From: Candidatus Dormiibacterota bacterium
Lineage (GTDB): Bacteria > Chloroflexota > Dormibacteria > Aeolococcales > Aeolococcaceae
Assembly (NCBI GenBank): GCA_036495095.1
Contig: DASXNK010000081.1
Coordinates: forward strand, 1 to 58,068
Length of the DNA: 58,068 bases
Direction: 5' to 3'
Shown here: positions 50,276-58,008 of the stretch, one piece after another
Layout: each line of letters begins with the position of its first letter
How positions within the stretch are numbered: the first letter of the stretch is position 1
Notes under the pieces: model-generated
What the model was told of the DNA's origin: nothing
What the model saw: only the letters and a program-made list of their open reading frames with translations
Databases searched by the model: none
Made by a program: the position numbers and the translations under genes

Positions 50276-51813
50276 ACGTAACTCCACTACCAGGAAAGTC
50301 GAGGGCCCGAGTCCTGGTCGTGGGGGCGGGGCCGACCGGAATGGTCGCCGCCATCACGCTCGCCCGGTACGGCATCGACGTGCTGCTCATCGAGAAGCGA
50401 GACGACGTGTCGAGACTCTCGAGGAACCTCGTGATCAGCACACGAGGTATGGAGCTCATGCGCGCATGGGGTCTCGAGGAGGCGGTCAGGGCGGGCGGAA
50501 CCGGCGTCGAACCGCGCGCGTGGGTCACGTCCAGTCTCGCCTCACGGGAGGGACAGGAGATGCCCCTCGGCTATCCCACGGCCGAGGAAGCGGCTGCGGT
50601 GAGCCCCAGCCGGGCGACGTGGGTTGCGCAGGACCACCACGAGCCGATCCTGCTCGCGTACCTCAGGACGCTGCCCACTGCCCAGGTCAGGTTTCAGACC
50701 GAGCTCGTTGACCTGCGTCAGGACGGGCGGGCAGTGCATGCCACCGTCCGGGATGGGGCGTCAGCGGCCACCTACGACGCAGAGGCCGACTACGTCATCG
50801 CGGCCGACGGAGCACGGAGTGCGGTGAGAGAGCATCTCGACCTGACACTCGTCGGACCCGACGATCTGGCCGAGTACCACCGGGTCGAGTTCGAAGGGCC
50901 GCTCGCCGCCATCGCGGGCGAGCGCCGCTACGGGTTGTACGTCATCACCGATCCAGGGGTGGCTGGTGTCCTCGCACCACGGGGGCTCGGAGATCGATGG
51001 AGTCTCTCGCGCGAGTGGAAGCCCGGGCAGCCACGCTTCGACGACCACTCCGATGAGGAGCTTCAGCAACTCATCGCCCGCGCCGCCGGCCAACCAGGCC
51101 TCGCATCACGAATCGAGCGGGTCACGAGCTTTGCCTTCGCGGCACAGCTCGCCGATGGATATCGACGAGGCCGCGGGTTTCTGGTGGGCGATGCCGCGCA
51201 CCGCATGACACCACGAGGCGGCACTGGCATGAACACCGGGATTCAGGACGCCTTCGACCTGGCCTGGAAGCTCGCATGGGTGCTACGGGGCTGGGTGTCG
51301 GAGGACCTGCTCGATTCCTATGAGGCCGAGCGCCGTCCCGTCGCGCAGCACAACGTCAGCCGAGCGGGCGAGCCGGGTGGCGCGCGTCGCGCAACCGACC
51401 AGGCGCTGCCGTGGGATCTCAACGGCCGCATCGCCCACCACTGGGTTCGCCAGGCGGCTGGAACAGTGTCCACGCTCGACCTCATAGGGGATGGGCTGAC
51501 AGCGCTGGCCGGGCCGGCGGAAGCCCGCTGGACGGATCCCGCGGGCGCAACCACATGTCCGGTGACTGTGCGCGTGCTCGACATGATGTCGACGGAGGCG
51601 CTGGGGCTTGCACCAGGTGGCGCGCTTCTTGTACGGCCGGACGGGCACGAGATTTGCCGGTGGCCGACATACGAGGGAACCGACTGGCCACGCAGGGGTC
51701 TTGCTGCTCTCTGCACCCAACCCTCCTCGGCACCCCAGAACAACCCCCAGCACCCAGGAGGCTGTACCCCATGCCCAAGCAAGCGGTCCGGCCGACCCGC
51801 ACCCAGGCGGTGA
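50272..51813 (+). CDS. FAD-dependent aromatic monooxygenase
   Basis: 513 residues. FAD-binding GxGxxG in VLVVGAGPTGMVAAITLARY, ending in E (LLIEKRDD); the DG motif YVIAADGARSAVREHL and GFLVGDAAHRMTPRGGTGMN with the second FAD-binding GD. This is the PheA/TetX-type group A hydroxylase family, using NADPH and O2 on phenols or polyketides. The last about 50 residues after PDGHEICRWPTYEGT look like run-on, overlapping the VOC gene start by 43 bases, so the native stop may be lost. The TetR gene is its probable regulator. Confidence 0.87.
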   Translation: MNVTPLPGKSRARVLVVGAGPTGMVAAITLARYGIDVLLIEKRDDVSRLSRNLVISTRGMELMRAWGLEEAVRAGGTGVEPRAWVTSSLASREGQEMPLGYPTAEEAAAVSPSRATWVAQDHHEPILLAYLRTLPTAQVRFQTELVDLRQDGRAVHATVRDGASAATYDAEADYVIAADGARSAVREHLDLTLVGPDDLAEYHRVEFEGPLAAIAGERRYGLYVITDPGVAGVLAPRGLGDRWSLSREWKPGQPRFDDHSDEELQQLIARAAGQPGLASRIERVTSFAFAAQLADGYRRGRGFLVGDAAHRMTPRGGTGMNTGIQDAFDLAWKLAWVLRGWVSEDLLDSYEAERRPVAQHNVSRAGEPGGARRATDQALPWDLNGRIAHHWVRQAAGTVSTLDLIGDGLTALAGPAEARWTDPAGATTCPVTVRVLDMMSTEALGLAPGGALLVRPDGHEICRWPTYEGTDWPRRGLAALCTQPSSAPQNNPQHPGGCTPCPSKRSGRPAPRR

Positions 51814-52208
51814 TCCCCACCCTGCGGTGCCGCGACGCACGCGCCACCATCGACTTCCTGGTCGAGGCCTTCGGCGCCACCCGCCACCTGGTCGTCGCCG
51901 GCGACGGCGACCGCGCCGTCGTGCATGCCCAGGTCGAGCTCGCCCCTGGCGCCCAGATCATGCTCGGCTCCAGCGGCGGCGAGGTCCCCGAACTCGACCG
52001 GAGCGCCGGCAACGCATCGGTCTACGTCATCGTCGATGACGAGGAGCTCTCCGCCCGGTTCGAGCGCGCCCGAAAGGCCGGAGCAAGGGTCCTGCGCGAG
52101 CTCCGCCGGGAGGAGTACGGGGGCAGCGGCTTCTCGGTCGCCGACTCGGAGGGCAACATCTGGAGTTTTGGCTCGTACGACCCCTACGCTCCCGAGATCG
52201 CGGAGTGA
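51771..52208 (+). CDS. VOC-family (glyoxalase/bleomycin resistance-like) protein
   Basis: 145 residues. PhnB-like VOC fold: IPTLRCRDARATIDFLVEAF, GATRHLVV, HAQVELAPGAQIMLGSSGGE, SVYVIVDDEELSARFERARK and the closing GSGFSVADSEGNIWSFGSYD. The usual metal residues are only partly kept. A ribosome site CAGGAGG lies 9 bases before ATG 51771. It overlaps the preceding monooxygenase 3' end and is coupled to a second VOC gene (GTGA). Confidence 0.87.
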   Translation: MPKQAVRPTRTQAVIPTLRCRDARATIDFLVEAFGATRHLVVAGDGDRAVVHAQVELAPGAQIMLGSSGGEVPELDRSAGNASVYVIVDDEELSARFERARKAGARVLRELRREEYGGSGFSVADSEGNIWSFGSYDPYAPEIAE

Positions 52209-52663
52209 GCATCCGCCGCGCGATGCCAGTCATCGTCACGGACGATCCAGTGGCGACGCGCCGCTTCTACGAGGAGTTCCTCGGCTTCGACGTGGTGATG
52301 GAGGAGGACGGGTTCCTGATGTTCTCCTCGCCAAGCGTGGCAACGACGCAGGTGATCGTCGTCTGGCGGAGCCCAACCGCACTCGACCCTGCAGCTCGGC
52401 AGCTCACCATGTCCCTCGAGGTTCGCGATGTCGACGCGGCGTACGCTGACGCGCGACGCCGCGACCTGGAGATCGTCCATCCGCTCACGGACGAGCCCTG
52501 GGGCATCCGCCGGTTCTTCGTCCGCGAGCCCAGCGGTGCGGTCATCAACGTGGCGAGCCACATCGCCGACCTGCCCGCCGGAGAGGAGAGCTCAGCCGTA
52601 AACCCGCCATTACCAAAGCTTGATCAGGAAACTATAATAAGCACGGTTGTTGATCAAGGTTAG
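52205..52663 (+). CDS. VOC-family protein
   Basis: 152 residues. Single glyoxalase-type domain: MPVIVTDDPVATRRFYEEFL, GFDVVMEEDGFLMFSSPS and FFVREPSGAVINVASHIADL. Starts at GTG 52205 overlapping the previous stop. The last about 25 residues (NPPLPKLDQETIISTVVDQG) are encoded by an AT-rich promoter region of the Fic gene, so the natural end may be earlier. Metal ligands are not complete, and the substrate is unknown. Confidence 0.8.
   Translation: MSIRRAMPVIVTDDPVATRRFYEEFLGFDVVMEEDGFLMFSSPSVATTQVIVVWRSPTALDPAARQLTMSLEVRDVDAAYADARRRDLEIVHPLTDEPWGIRRFFVREPSGAVINVASHIADLPAGEESSAVNPPLPKLDQETIISTVVDQG
52610..52657 (+). promoter_or_regulatory. Canonical promoter with two flanking TTGATCA boxes before the Fic gene
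   Basis: -35 TTACCA (52610-52615), 17 bases, perfect -10 TATAAT (52633-52638). TTGATCA at 52620-52626 and TTGATCAA at 52650-52657 lie on either side of the -10 and are themselves symmetrical, like a dimer operator. The stretch is strikingly AT-rich for this genome. Confidence 0.65.
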
Positions 52664-52675
52664 GGAGCCGGCCGG

Positions 52676-54001
52676 ATGCCCCGCCTCGTGGCCCGTCGGT
52701 GGTCGCCGACCGAGCTCGACAGACTGCTGCCGCGAGCGGACCGAGGCCCATTCGGATACGAGGCATTCGTCCCGGATCGCCTGGTCGACCTGAGGTGGAC
52801 GCTCCCGCTCGACCTTGCGGAGGCGCTCTCCACGACGGAGCGGCGGGTCAGGGAGCTCAACCACAGCTCGCGCCACCTGGCCTCGCTCGAGGCGCTCTCC
52901 CGGCTGCTGCTCCGCTCGGAGAGCATCAGCTCGTCGCGGATCGAGGGGCTGCAGGTCGGGAATCGACGGCTCGCCGAGGCGCTGTTCGATCCCGAGCACT
53001 CGGGAGGTGTCGAGCGCTCGGTGGCCGCCAACGTCCTTGCTCTGACCCGTGCGATCGAGTTCGGCGCCACCGCCGCCGCTCTCACCGTCGGCGACGTCCT
53101 GGAGATCCATCACGTGCTGATCCACGGCGACGAACCGGGGATCGCCGGCCGCCTTCGCACCGAGCAGAACTGGATCGGTGGTGCGACCCCACGTACGGCG
53201 GAGTTCATCCCGCCTCCGGAGGACGAGGTGCCGCCGCTGTTGGAGGACCTTGTCGCCTACTGCAACCGGGACGACATCCCGCCGCTGGTGCAGGCCGCGA
53301 TCGCTCACGCTCAGTTCGAGACGATCCATCCCTTCGCCGACGGGAACGGCCGGGTGGGGCGATGCCTCATCCACGCGCTGCTCCGCCGGCGAGGCGTCGT
53401 CGAACACTACGTACCCCCGATCAGCGTGGTGCTGGCGACCAACGGCCGCGCCTACGTCGAGGGTCTGACCGACTTTCGACGGGGCGACATCGAGGCCTGG
53501 TGCTCCCTCTTCGGCTCGGCCACGCGGTCGGCGGTGGACGGAGCCGTCCGCCTGTTCGACGCGCTGGATGAGCTCGAGAACGAGTGGCTGGAGCGAGCCG
53601 GCCGGCCCCGCCAGGGCTCCTCTGCCCGCCGGCTCATCCAGCAGCTGCCCGGTGTCCCGATCCTGGATGTCGCCACCGCCGCCGAGATCCTCGGCGTGTC
53701 CTTCCCCGCCGCCAACCAGGCTGTCGCGCGCCTGGCGAGCGCGGGGGTGCTCCGGCCGGTACGCGAGCAGGCCAGGCGTTCTCGCCGCTGGGTCGCTGCC
53801 GACGTGGTGGGTCTCCTCGACGGCTTCGAGTGGCACATGGCGACACCCGACGAGGCGATCGATCACGTGACCGGCCGCCGCCCCTCCCCGTCACCGACGT
53901 TTCGCTCACGCGAGCGCCTGAGGCGTCCTCGCACGACCGGGGCGGAGGAGACTCCGGGCAGCGGGGAGGCGGAACAGGAGCACCCGGGCGCCCGGCTCTG
54001 A
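52676..54001 (+). CDS. Fic-family protein (AMP-transferase) with HTH-like C-terminus
   Basis: 441 residues. The Fic core motif HPFADGNGRVGRCL is complete (HxFx(D/E)GNGRxxR), with the catalytic His. An inhibitory motif SSSRIEGL (S-xxx-E-G) lies upstream of the core, so this is a class II Fic that blocks its own activity. The C-terminal part (ILDVATAAEILGVSFPAANQ, AVARLASAGVLRPVREQARR) is a winged-HTH-like segment. It likely adenylylates a protein and binds its own promoter, which carries two TTGATCA boxes. ATG 52676. Confidence 0.9.
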   Translation: MPRLVARRWSPTELDRLLPRADRGPFGYEAFVPDRLVDLRWTLPLDLAEALSTTERRVRELNHSSRHLASLEALSRLLLRSESISSSRIEGLQVGNRRLAEALFDPEHSGGVERSVAANVLALTRAIEFGATAAALTVGDVLEIHHVLIHGDEPGIAGRLRTEQNWIGGATPRTAEFIPPPEDEVPPLLEDLVAYCNRDDIPPLVQAAIAHAQFETIHPFADGNGRVGRCLIHALLRRRGVVEHYVPPISVVLATNGRAYVEGLTDFRRGDIEAWCSLFGSATRSAVDGAVRLFDALDELENEWLERAGRPRQGSSARRLIQQLPGVPILDVATAAEILGVSFPAANQAVARLASAGVLRPVREQARRSRRWVAADVVGLLDGFEWHMATPDEAIDHVTGRRPSPSPTFRSRERLRRPRTTGAEETPGSGEAEQEHPGARL

Positions 54002-54060
54002 TCACGGACGCGTCCCGGAACGACAGAATGCAGGCGTCATCGAGCCAGGGAGACGATGTG

Positions 54061-54453
54061 ATGCCCTTCTACCAGTTCACCGTTCTCGCCGGCGGTCCGA
54101 GCGCCGCACGTAAGGCCGAGATCGCCTCGGCCGTGACCAGGATCCACACCGAGGTCACCGGAGCCCCGGCCCACTACGTGAACTGTTCGTTCGTGGAGGT
54201 GCCCGAGGGCAGCCTCTTCGTCGCCGGCGAGGCCGTGGAGGCCGGTCGGATGGTCGGCACCATCCGCCAGGGCCGGAGCGAGGAGGTGAAGCGCAGGCTC
54301 CTCCTGGGACTGGCCGAGGCGTGGAGCTCGGTGGCCGGCGAGCCGATCGGCGAGTTGGCCCTGTTCATCCACGAGGTGCCCGGGTACCAGGTCATGGAGA
54401 GGGGCGCCCTGCTCGGCGAGGCCTCGGAGGACAGGGCGACGATCGAGACCTGA
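54061..54453 (+). CDS. Tautomerase-family protein (paralogue of 39489-39899)
   Basis: 130 residues beginning MPFYQFTVLAGGPSAARKAE, with Pro in position 2 as the potential catalytic base after Met removal. Same block order as the 39.5 kb copy (ARKAEIASAVTRIHTEVTG, MVGTIRQGRSEEVKRRLLLG, LALFIHEVPGYQVMERGALL), showing common descent though identity is moderate. Substrate is unknown. GTG 54058 directly ahead is a less likely start because it would place Met, not Pro, after the initiator. Confidence 0.82.
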   Translation: MPFYQFTVLAGGPSAARKAEIASAVTRIHTEVTGAPAHYVNCSFVEVPEGSLFVAGEAVEAGRMVGTIRQGRSEEVKRRLLLGLAEAWSSVAGEPIGELALFIHEVPGYQVMERGALLGEASEDRATIET

Positions 54454-54487
54454 CCCCCCACCGTGCGATGGCCCGCGCTGACCGGCG

Positions 54488-55102
54488 TCAGTCGGACGCC
54501 TGCTCCGGGGACAGGCTCCGCAGCAGCGTTCGGACGGCGTCCCGCGCGAACACCTGGTCGGCGTCGGCGCCGGCCTGCTCACCCAGAAAGCTCCGCAGGA
54601 ACGCCCGCTGGAAGCAGGCCCCGATCAGCAGGGCGGCGGCCACCGACGGCTTCGCGCTCCGCGACAGACGGCCGAGCCGCTGCTCGGCCCTCAGATATGC
54701 GGACACCACGTCGAACGGTCGCTGCGGGCCCATCCCGCTCTCGCGAAGCCTCTCCCGGTGGTGCGCCAGCAGCTCCGGATCGGAGAAGAGGGCGGCGCCG
54801 ATGGGCACCACCTCCTCGTAGAAGTCCACGGCGGCGCGCGCGACCTGCTCGAGGTTCGCCGTGACCGTGCCCCGTCCCGCCCGCCCCGGCAGCTCGTCCA
54901 GGAGCGACATGAGCGGAGGCAGGCGTTCGCTCAGCAGGCAGAGGAAGAGCTCCTCCTTGTCGCGAAAGTGCTTGTAGAGCGCCGCCTCGGAGAACCCCGC
55001 GGCTCGTGCGATCTCCTTGGTGGTGGTGGCCGCCAGACCTCGCGTGCCCATGACGTGCGCCGCGGCGTCGAGGATGCGCTCTCGGGTGCTGGGGAGTGCC
55101 AT
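54488..55102 (-). CDS. TetR/AcrR-family regulator
   Basis: 204 residues. HTH: ILDAAAHVMGTRGLAATTTK, EIARAAGFSEAALYKHFRDK. The ligand domain has RAAVDFYEEVVPIGAALFSD. ATG 55102 is 28 bases from a 20-bp perfect palindrome in the divergent region, where the promoter of the deazaflavin reductase lies, so it is that gene's likely repressor. Confidence 0.92.
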   Translation of the reverse strand: MALPSTRERILDAAAHVMGTRGLAATTTKEIARAAGFSEAALYKHFRDKEELFLCLLSERLPPLMSLLDELPGRAGRGTVTANLEQVARAAVDFYEEVVPIGAALFSDPELLAHHRERLRESGMGPQRPFDVVSAYLRAEQRLGRLSRSAKPSVAAALLIGACFQRAFLRSFLGEQAGADADQVFARDAVRTLLRSLSPEQASD

Positions 55103-55110
55103 CGAACCCC

Positions 55111-55149
55111 TTGACAGGGTGGTGAGTGATCACTAACCTAGGTTAGTGA
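55111..55149 (+). promoter_or_regulatory. Promoter with 20-bp palindromic TetR operator
   Basis: -35 TTGACA (55111-55116), 17 bases, -10 TAACCT (55134-55139). TCACTAACCTAGGTTAGTGA (55130-55149) is a perfect inverted repeat covering the -10, so a bound TetR would block polymerase. A related half-site follows at about 55154 (TTACTAACG). Confidence 0.75.
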
Positions 55150-55226
55150 ATGCTTACTAACGATCCCACGCCGGACGGACGCCTGTCAAGCCGGCGGGAC
55201 GGATCGGGACGAAGGAGAGGATCCTC

Positions 55227-55682
55227 ATGGCCATCGACCGACCGCCGCTTCCCGCCCTGGTGCGCCGCACCAGCCGGATCGTCACTCCCCTGCTGAGGCT
55301 CGGTGTGCCGATCGGCCCGATGTGCCTGCTGACCGTGACCGGACGGCGCAGCGGGGTGCCGCGGACCACCCCGGTCGCGACCTTCGAGTTCGAGGGCGGG
55401 CGCTACCTGCCCCAGGCCATTCCCGACGCCCAGTGGGTCGCCAACGTGCGCGCCGCCGGCTGGGCCCTCCTCGGCCGCGGCCGGAAGCCGCGGCGGGTGT
55501 CGCTCGTCGAGGTCCCCGTCGAGGACCGCCGGCCCCTGCTGCGACACATGGGCTCGATGGCGCCGGCCCGCCTGCGCCGTCAGTTCGTGGAGACCGGGCT
55601 CGTCGATCCGCCCGGCGACCCCGCGGCGTTCGCCGCCGCCGCCGCCCGGATCGCCGTGTTCCGCGTGACCGACGCGGTGTGA
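55227..55682 (+). CDS. Deazaflavin (F420)-dependent nitroreductase-family protein
   Basis: 151 residues of the Ddn type. GPMCLLTVTGRRSGVPRTTP, VATFEFEGGRYLPQA and VANVRAAGWALLGRGRKPRR match the F420-binding reductases. Ribosome site AGGAG upstream of ATG. It is controlled by the divergent TetR. These enzymes use F420H2 to reduce nitro or unsaturated compounds, or to protect against oxidative stress. F420 itself must be made elsewhere in the genome. Confidence 0.84.
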   Translation: MAIDRPPLPALVRRTSRIVTPLLRLGVPIGPMCLLTVTGRRSGVPRTTPVATFEFEGGRYLPQAIPDAQWVANVRAAGWALLGRGRKPRRVSLVEVPVEDRRPLLRHMGSMAPARLRRQFVETGLVDPPGDPAAFAAAAARIAVFRVTDAV

Positions 55683-55807
55683 CGGCGCACGGGGAGCACC
55701 TGGCACGGCCGGAGCTCGTCCACGACGAGAGCCGCCGCCCCTTCCCCCTCCGGTCCTCCCGGCTACTCTGGGGAGAGCGAAGAACTCGTGGAACAGGGAG
55801 AGCCGGG

Positions 55808-56209
55808 ATGTTGTTCGGCCAGGAGCACGTGCAGCGCTATGTCGAGACCGACGGAGAGGTGGGACACGAGTGGCAGGGGACGAAGACCCTCATCCTCACC
55901 ACCACCGGACGGCGGTCGGGCACGGAGCGTCACAACGCCCTGATCTACGGCCGGCACGGAGACGACTACCTCGTCGTCGCCTCCAAGGGCGGGGCCCCGG
56001 AGCCGCCGGCGTGGTACCTGAACCTGGAGGCCGATCCCGAGGTGCAGGTCCAGGTGCTCGGCGACCGCTTCACCGCGCGCGCCCGCACCGCGACCCCGGA
56101 GGAGAAGCCGGGCCTCTGGCGGACGATGACCGGCGAGTGGCCGGCGTACGACGACTACCAGAAGAAGACCGAACGGGAGATCCCGGTGGTGATCCTGGAG
56201 CGCGCCTGA
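55808..56209 (+). CDS. Deazaflavin (F420)-dependent nitroreductase-family protein
   Basis: 133 residues. VQRYVETDGEVGHEWQGTKT, LILTTTGRRSGTERHNALIY, DYLVVASKGGAPEPPAWYLN and LEADPEVQVQV are the family blocks (Ddn type, FMN/F420 binding). It is a second member, 125 bases after the first; ATG 55808 follows a GGAGAGCC-like ribosome site. It may be in the same TetR regulon, although the gap is long. Confidence 0.88.
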   Translation: MLFGQEHVQRYVETDGEVGHEWQGTKTLILTTTGRRSGTERHNALIYGRHGDDYLVVASKGGAPEPPAWYLNLEADPEVQVQVLGDRFTARARTATPEEKPGLWRTMTGEWPAYDDYQKKTEREIPVVILERA

Positions 56210-56272
56210 TCGCGGGTGACGGCCCGGCCGGTCATACTCGGCGGCTCGCGCATGGCGAACTGGGAGCACACG

Positions 56273-56599
56273 ATGGCTGATCTGACGACCGAGGACGTCA
56301 CCGTCGGGACCGGGGCGGAGGCCCGCGCCGGTCAGACCGTGACGGTTCACTACGTGGGCACGCTGGACGACGGCACCAGGTTCGACGCCTCCCGTGATCG
56401 CGGGACGCCGTTCTCCTTCCCCCTGGGCCGGGGTCGGGTGATCCAGGGGTGGGACCAGGGCGTCGCCGGGATGCGCGTCGGTGGGGTGCGCAGGCTGGTG
56501 ATCCCGTCCGAGCTCGGCTACGGCGACGCGGGCGCCCCGCCGGTGATCCCCCCGCGGGCCACGCTCCACTTCGAGGTCGAGCTGCTCGAGGTCAGCTAA
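56273..56599 (+). CDS. FKBP-type peptidyl-prolyl cis-trans isomerase
   Basis: 108 residues, single FKBP domain: VTVHYVGTLDDGTRFDASRD, GTPFSFPLGRGRVIQGWDQG, VAGMRVGGVRRLVIPSELGY, GDAGAPPVIPPRATLHFEVE. Active-site Tyr, Phe, Asp, Trp and Tyr are kept. It catalyses proline isomerisation in folding; no signal peptide, so cytosolic. ATG 56273 has GGGAG 6 bases ahead; ATG 56252 is the longer alternative. Its stop overlaps the convergent phoU stop. Confidence 0.93.
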   Translation: MADLTTEDVTVGTGAEARAGQTVTVHYVGTLDDGTRFDASRDRGTPFSFPLGRGRVIQGWDQGVAGMRVGGVRRLVIPSELGYGDAGAPPVIPPRATLHFEVELLEVS

Positions 56600-57270
56600 C
56601 CCAGCTCCTCGATGACCCCGGTCTCGAGGAAGACGAGATCCTCGGCGATGTTGGTCACCCGATCGGCGATGCGCTCGAGGTGGTGGGCGATGAGGAGGAG
56701 CTGCGTGCCGGCGTAGACGCTCCCCCGATCCGCGGCGATGGTCTGGACGAGCAGGTCGAAGGCGCGGCGATAGGCTCGGTCGATGGCGTCGTCACCGGCG
56801 GCGACGCGGCGGGCCTGGGCGGCGCTGCGCGCGATCATGGCGCCGAGCACCCCCCGCACCTGCTCACTGCACGAGCGCCCGATCGCGGAGAGGTCCACGC
56901 CAGTGGTGACCTCCGGCTGGTGCGCCACCTCGCGGGCGAGCTTGGCGATGCTGACGCAGTGGTCGCCCATGCGCTCGAGCTCGGATGCCATGTGGAGCAG
57001 GCCCATGGTCTCGCGGAGGTCGCAGGCCAGTGGGGCCTGGGTCAGCAGGATCGCGAAGGACAGCTCGCGGGCGTCGAGGTGGAGGGCGTTGATGCGGGCG
57101 TCCTCCGCGATCACCGCGGTGCAGCGGTCGATGTCGCGCCGTGCCAGGCCTGCCATCGCCTGGCAGATCCCCCGGTCGACCAGCTCGCCCATCCGGACCA
57201 CTCCGGCGCGCAGCCGCCCGAGCTCGTCGTCGAGGACGGGGCGGTGGGGATGGGACGGCGTCGGGGTCAT
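56596..57270 (-). CDS. phoU: Phosphate-specific transport regulator PhoU
   Basis: 224 residues, two tandem PhoU three-helix bundles. First repeat: VDRGICQAMAGLARRDIDRC, then LAREL-like ELSFAILLTQAPLACDLRET, MGLLHMASELERMGDHCVSI. Second repeat: YRRAFDLLVQTIAADRGSVY then AGTQLLLIAHHLERIADRVT and NIAEDLVFLETG. It ties Pst/Pho signalling to phosphate supply. It is divergent from the DUF47/PiT genes with a Pho-box-like repeat between, consistent with a phosphate regulon. Confidence 0.94.
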   Translation of the reverse strand: MTPTPSHPHRPVLDDELGRLRAGVVRMGELVDRGICQAMAGLARRDIDRCTAVIAEDARINALHLDARELSFAILLTQAPLACDLRETMGLLHMASELERMGDHCVSIAKLAREVAHQPEVTTGVDLSAIGRSCSEQVRGVLGAMIARSAAQARRVAAGDDAIDRAYRRAFDLLVQTIAADRGSVYAGTQLLLIAHHLERIADRVTNIAEDLVFLETGVIEELG

Positions 57271-57294
57271 GCGCCGAACTCTCGGAGCGTGGAC

Positions 57295-57311
57295 TTAAGC
57301 ATCTCTTAACC
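57295..57311. promoter_or_regulatory. Pho-box-like direct repeat
   Basis: TTAAGC (57295-57300) and TTAACC (57306-57311), in the same direction with an 11-base period, as in PhoP-family binding sites. It lies between phoU and the DUF47/PiT genes in a fairly AT-rich patch. Only two repeats are visible. Confidence 0.4.
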
Positions 57312-57390
57312 ATTTCACAATACGAATCGGCCCGCATCTTGTGCACGATCGCAGCGGGTGGCCTGGGAGTGAGGGGAGGAGGAACCCGCC

Positions 57391-58008
57391 GTGCGTCTGC
57401 CGCTGGTGCCGCGTGAGCGGCGTTTCCACGATCTCTTCGAGCAGCAGGCCGCCTGCATCGTCGCCGCCGCGGAGATCCTCCTCAAGGTGCTCGTCAACGG
57501 GGGCGACGCCGCCGCCCACCACGCCGAGATCAAGGACTGGGAGCACCGGGGCGACGAGCTGACCCACGAGATCGTGCGCACCCTGAACCGGACCTTCGTC
57601 ACCCCCTTCGACCGCGAGGACATCTACGCGCTGAGCTCCGGCCTCGACGACATCCTCGACTACGTGGACGAGGTGGCGACGACGATCACCCTCTACCGGA
57701 TCGCCACCATCCCCCCGGCGGCCGGCGAGCTCGGCCGGCTGGTCCTCGAGGCCGCAGGCGAGGTGCGCCAGGCGATCGCCAAGCTGGAGAAGCTCAAGCA
57801 TCTGGAGCCGCACTGGATCGAGATCCACCGCCTGGAGAACCTCGGCGACAGCGTGTCCAGGGAGGCGATCGCCCAGCTCTTCGACGGCAGCTTCGAGGTG
57901 CTCGAGGTGGTCAAGCTCAAGGACCTGTACGCCCTCCTCGAGACCGCGCTGGACCGCTGCGAGGACGTGGCCAACGTCATCGAGAGCATCACCATCAAGA
58001 ATGCCTGA
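57391..58008 (+). CDS. DUF47-family phosphate transport regulator (PhoU-like, Pit accessory)
   Basis: 205 residues, helical, PhoU-related. FHDLFEQQAACIVAAAEILL, EIKDWEHRGDELTHEIVRTL, TPFDREDIYALSSGLDDILD and LKDLYALLETALDRCEDVAN are the DUF47 pattern with conserved metal-type acidic residues. It precedes and overlaps a PiT-type phosphate transporter, its usual partner, and probably regulates its activity. GTG 57391 follows a GGAGGAGG ribosome site. Confidence 0.92.
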   Translation: MRLPLVPRERRFHDLFEQQAACIVAAAEILLKVLVNGGDAAAHHAEIKDWEHRGDELTHEIVRTLNRTFVTPFDREDIYALSSGLDDILDYVDEVATTITLYRIATIPPAAGELGRLVLEAAGEVRQAIAKLEKLKHLEPHWIEIHRLENLGDSVSREAIAQLFDGSFEVLEVVKLKDLYALLETALDRCEDVANVIESITIKNA

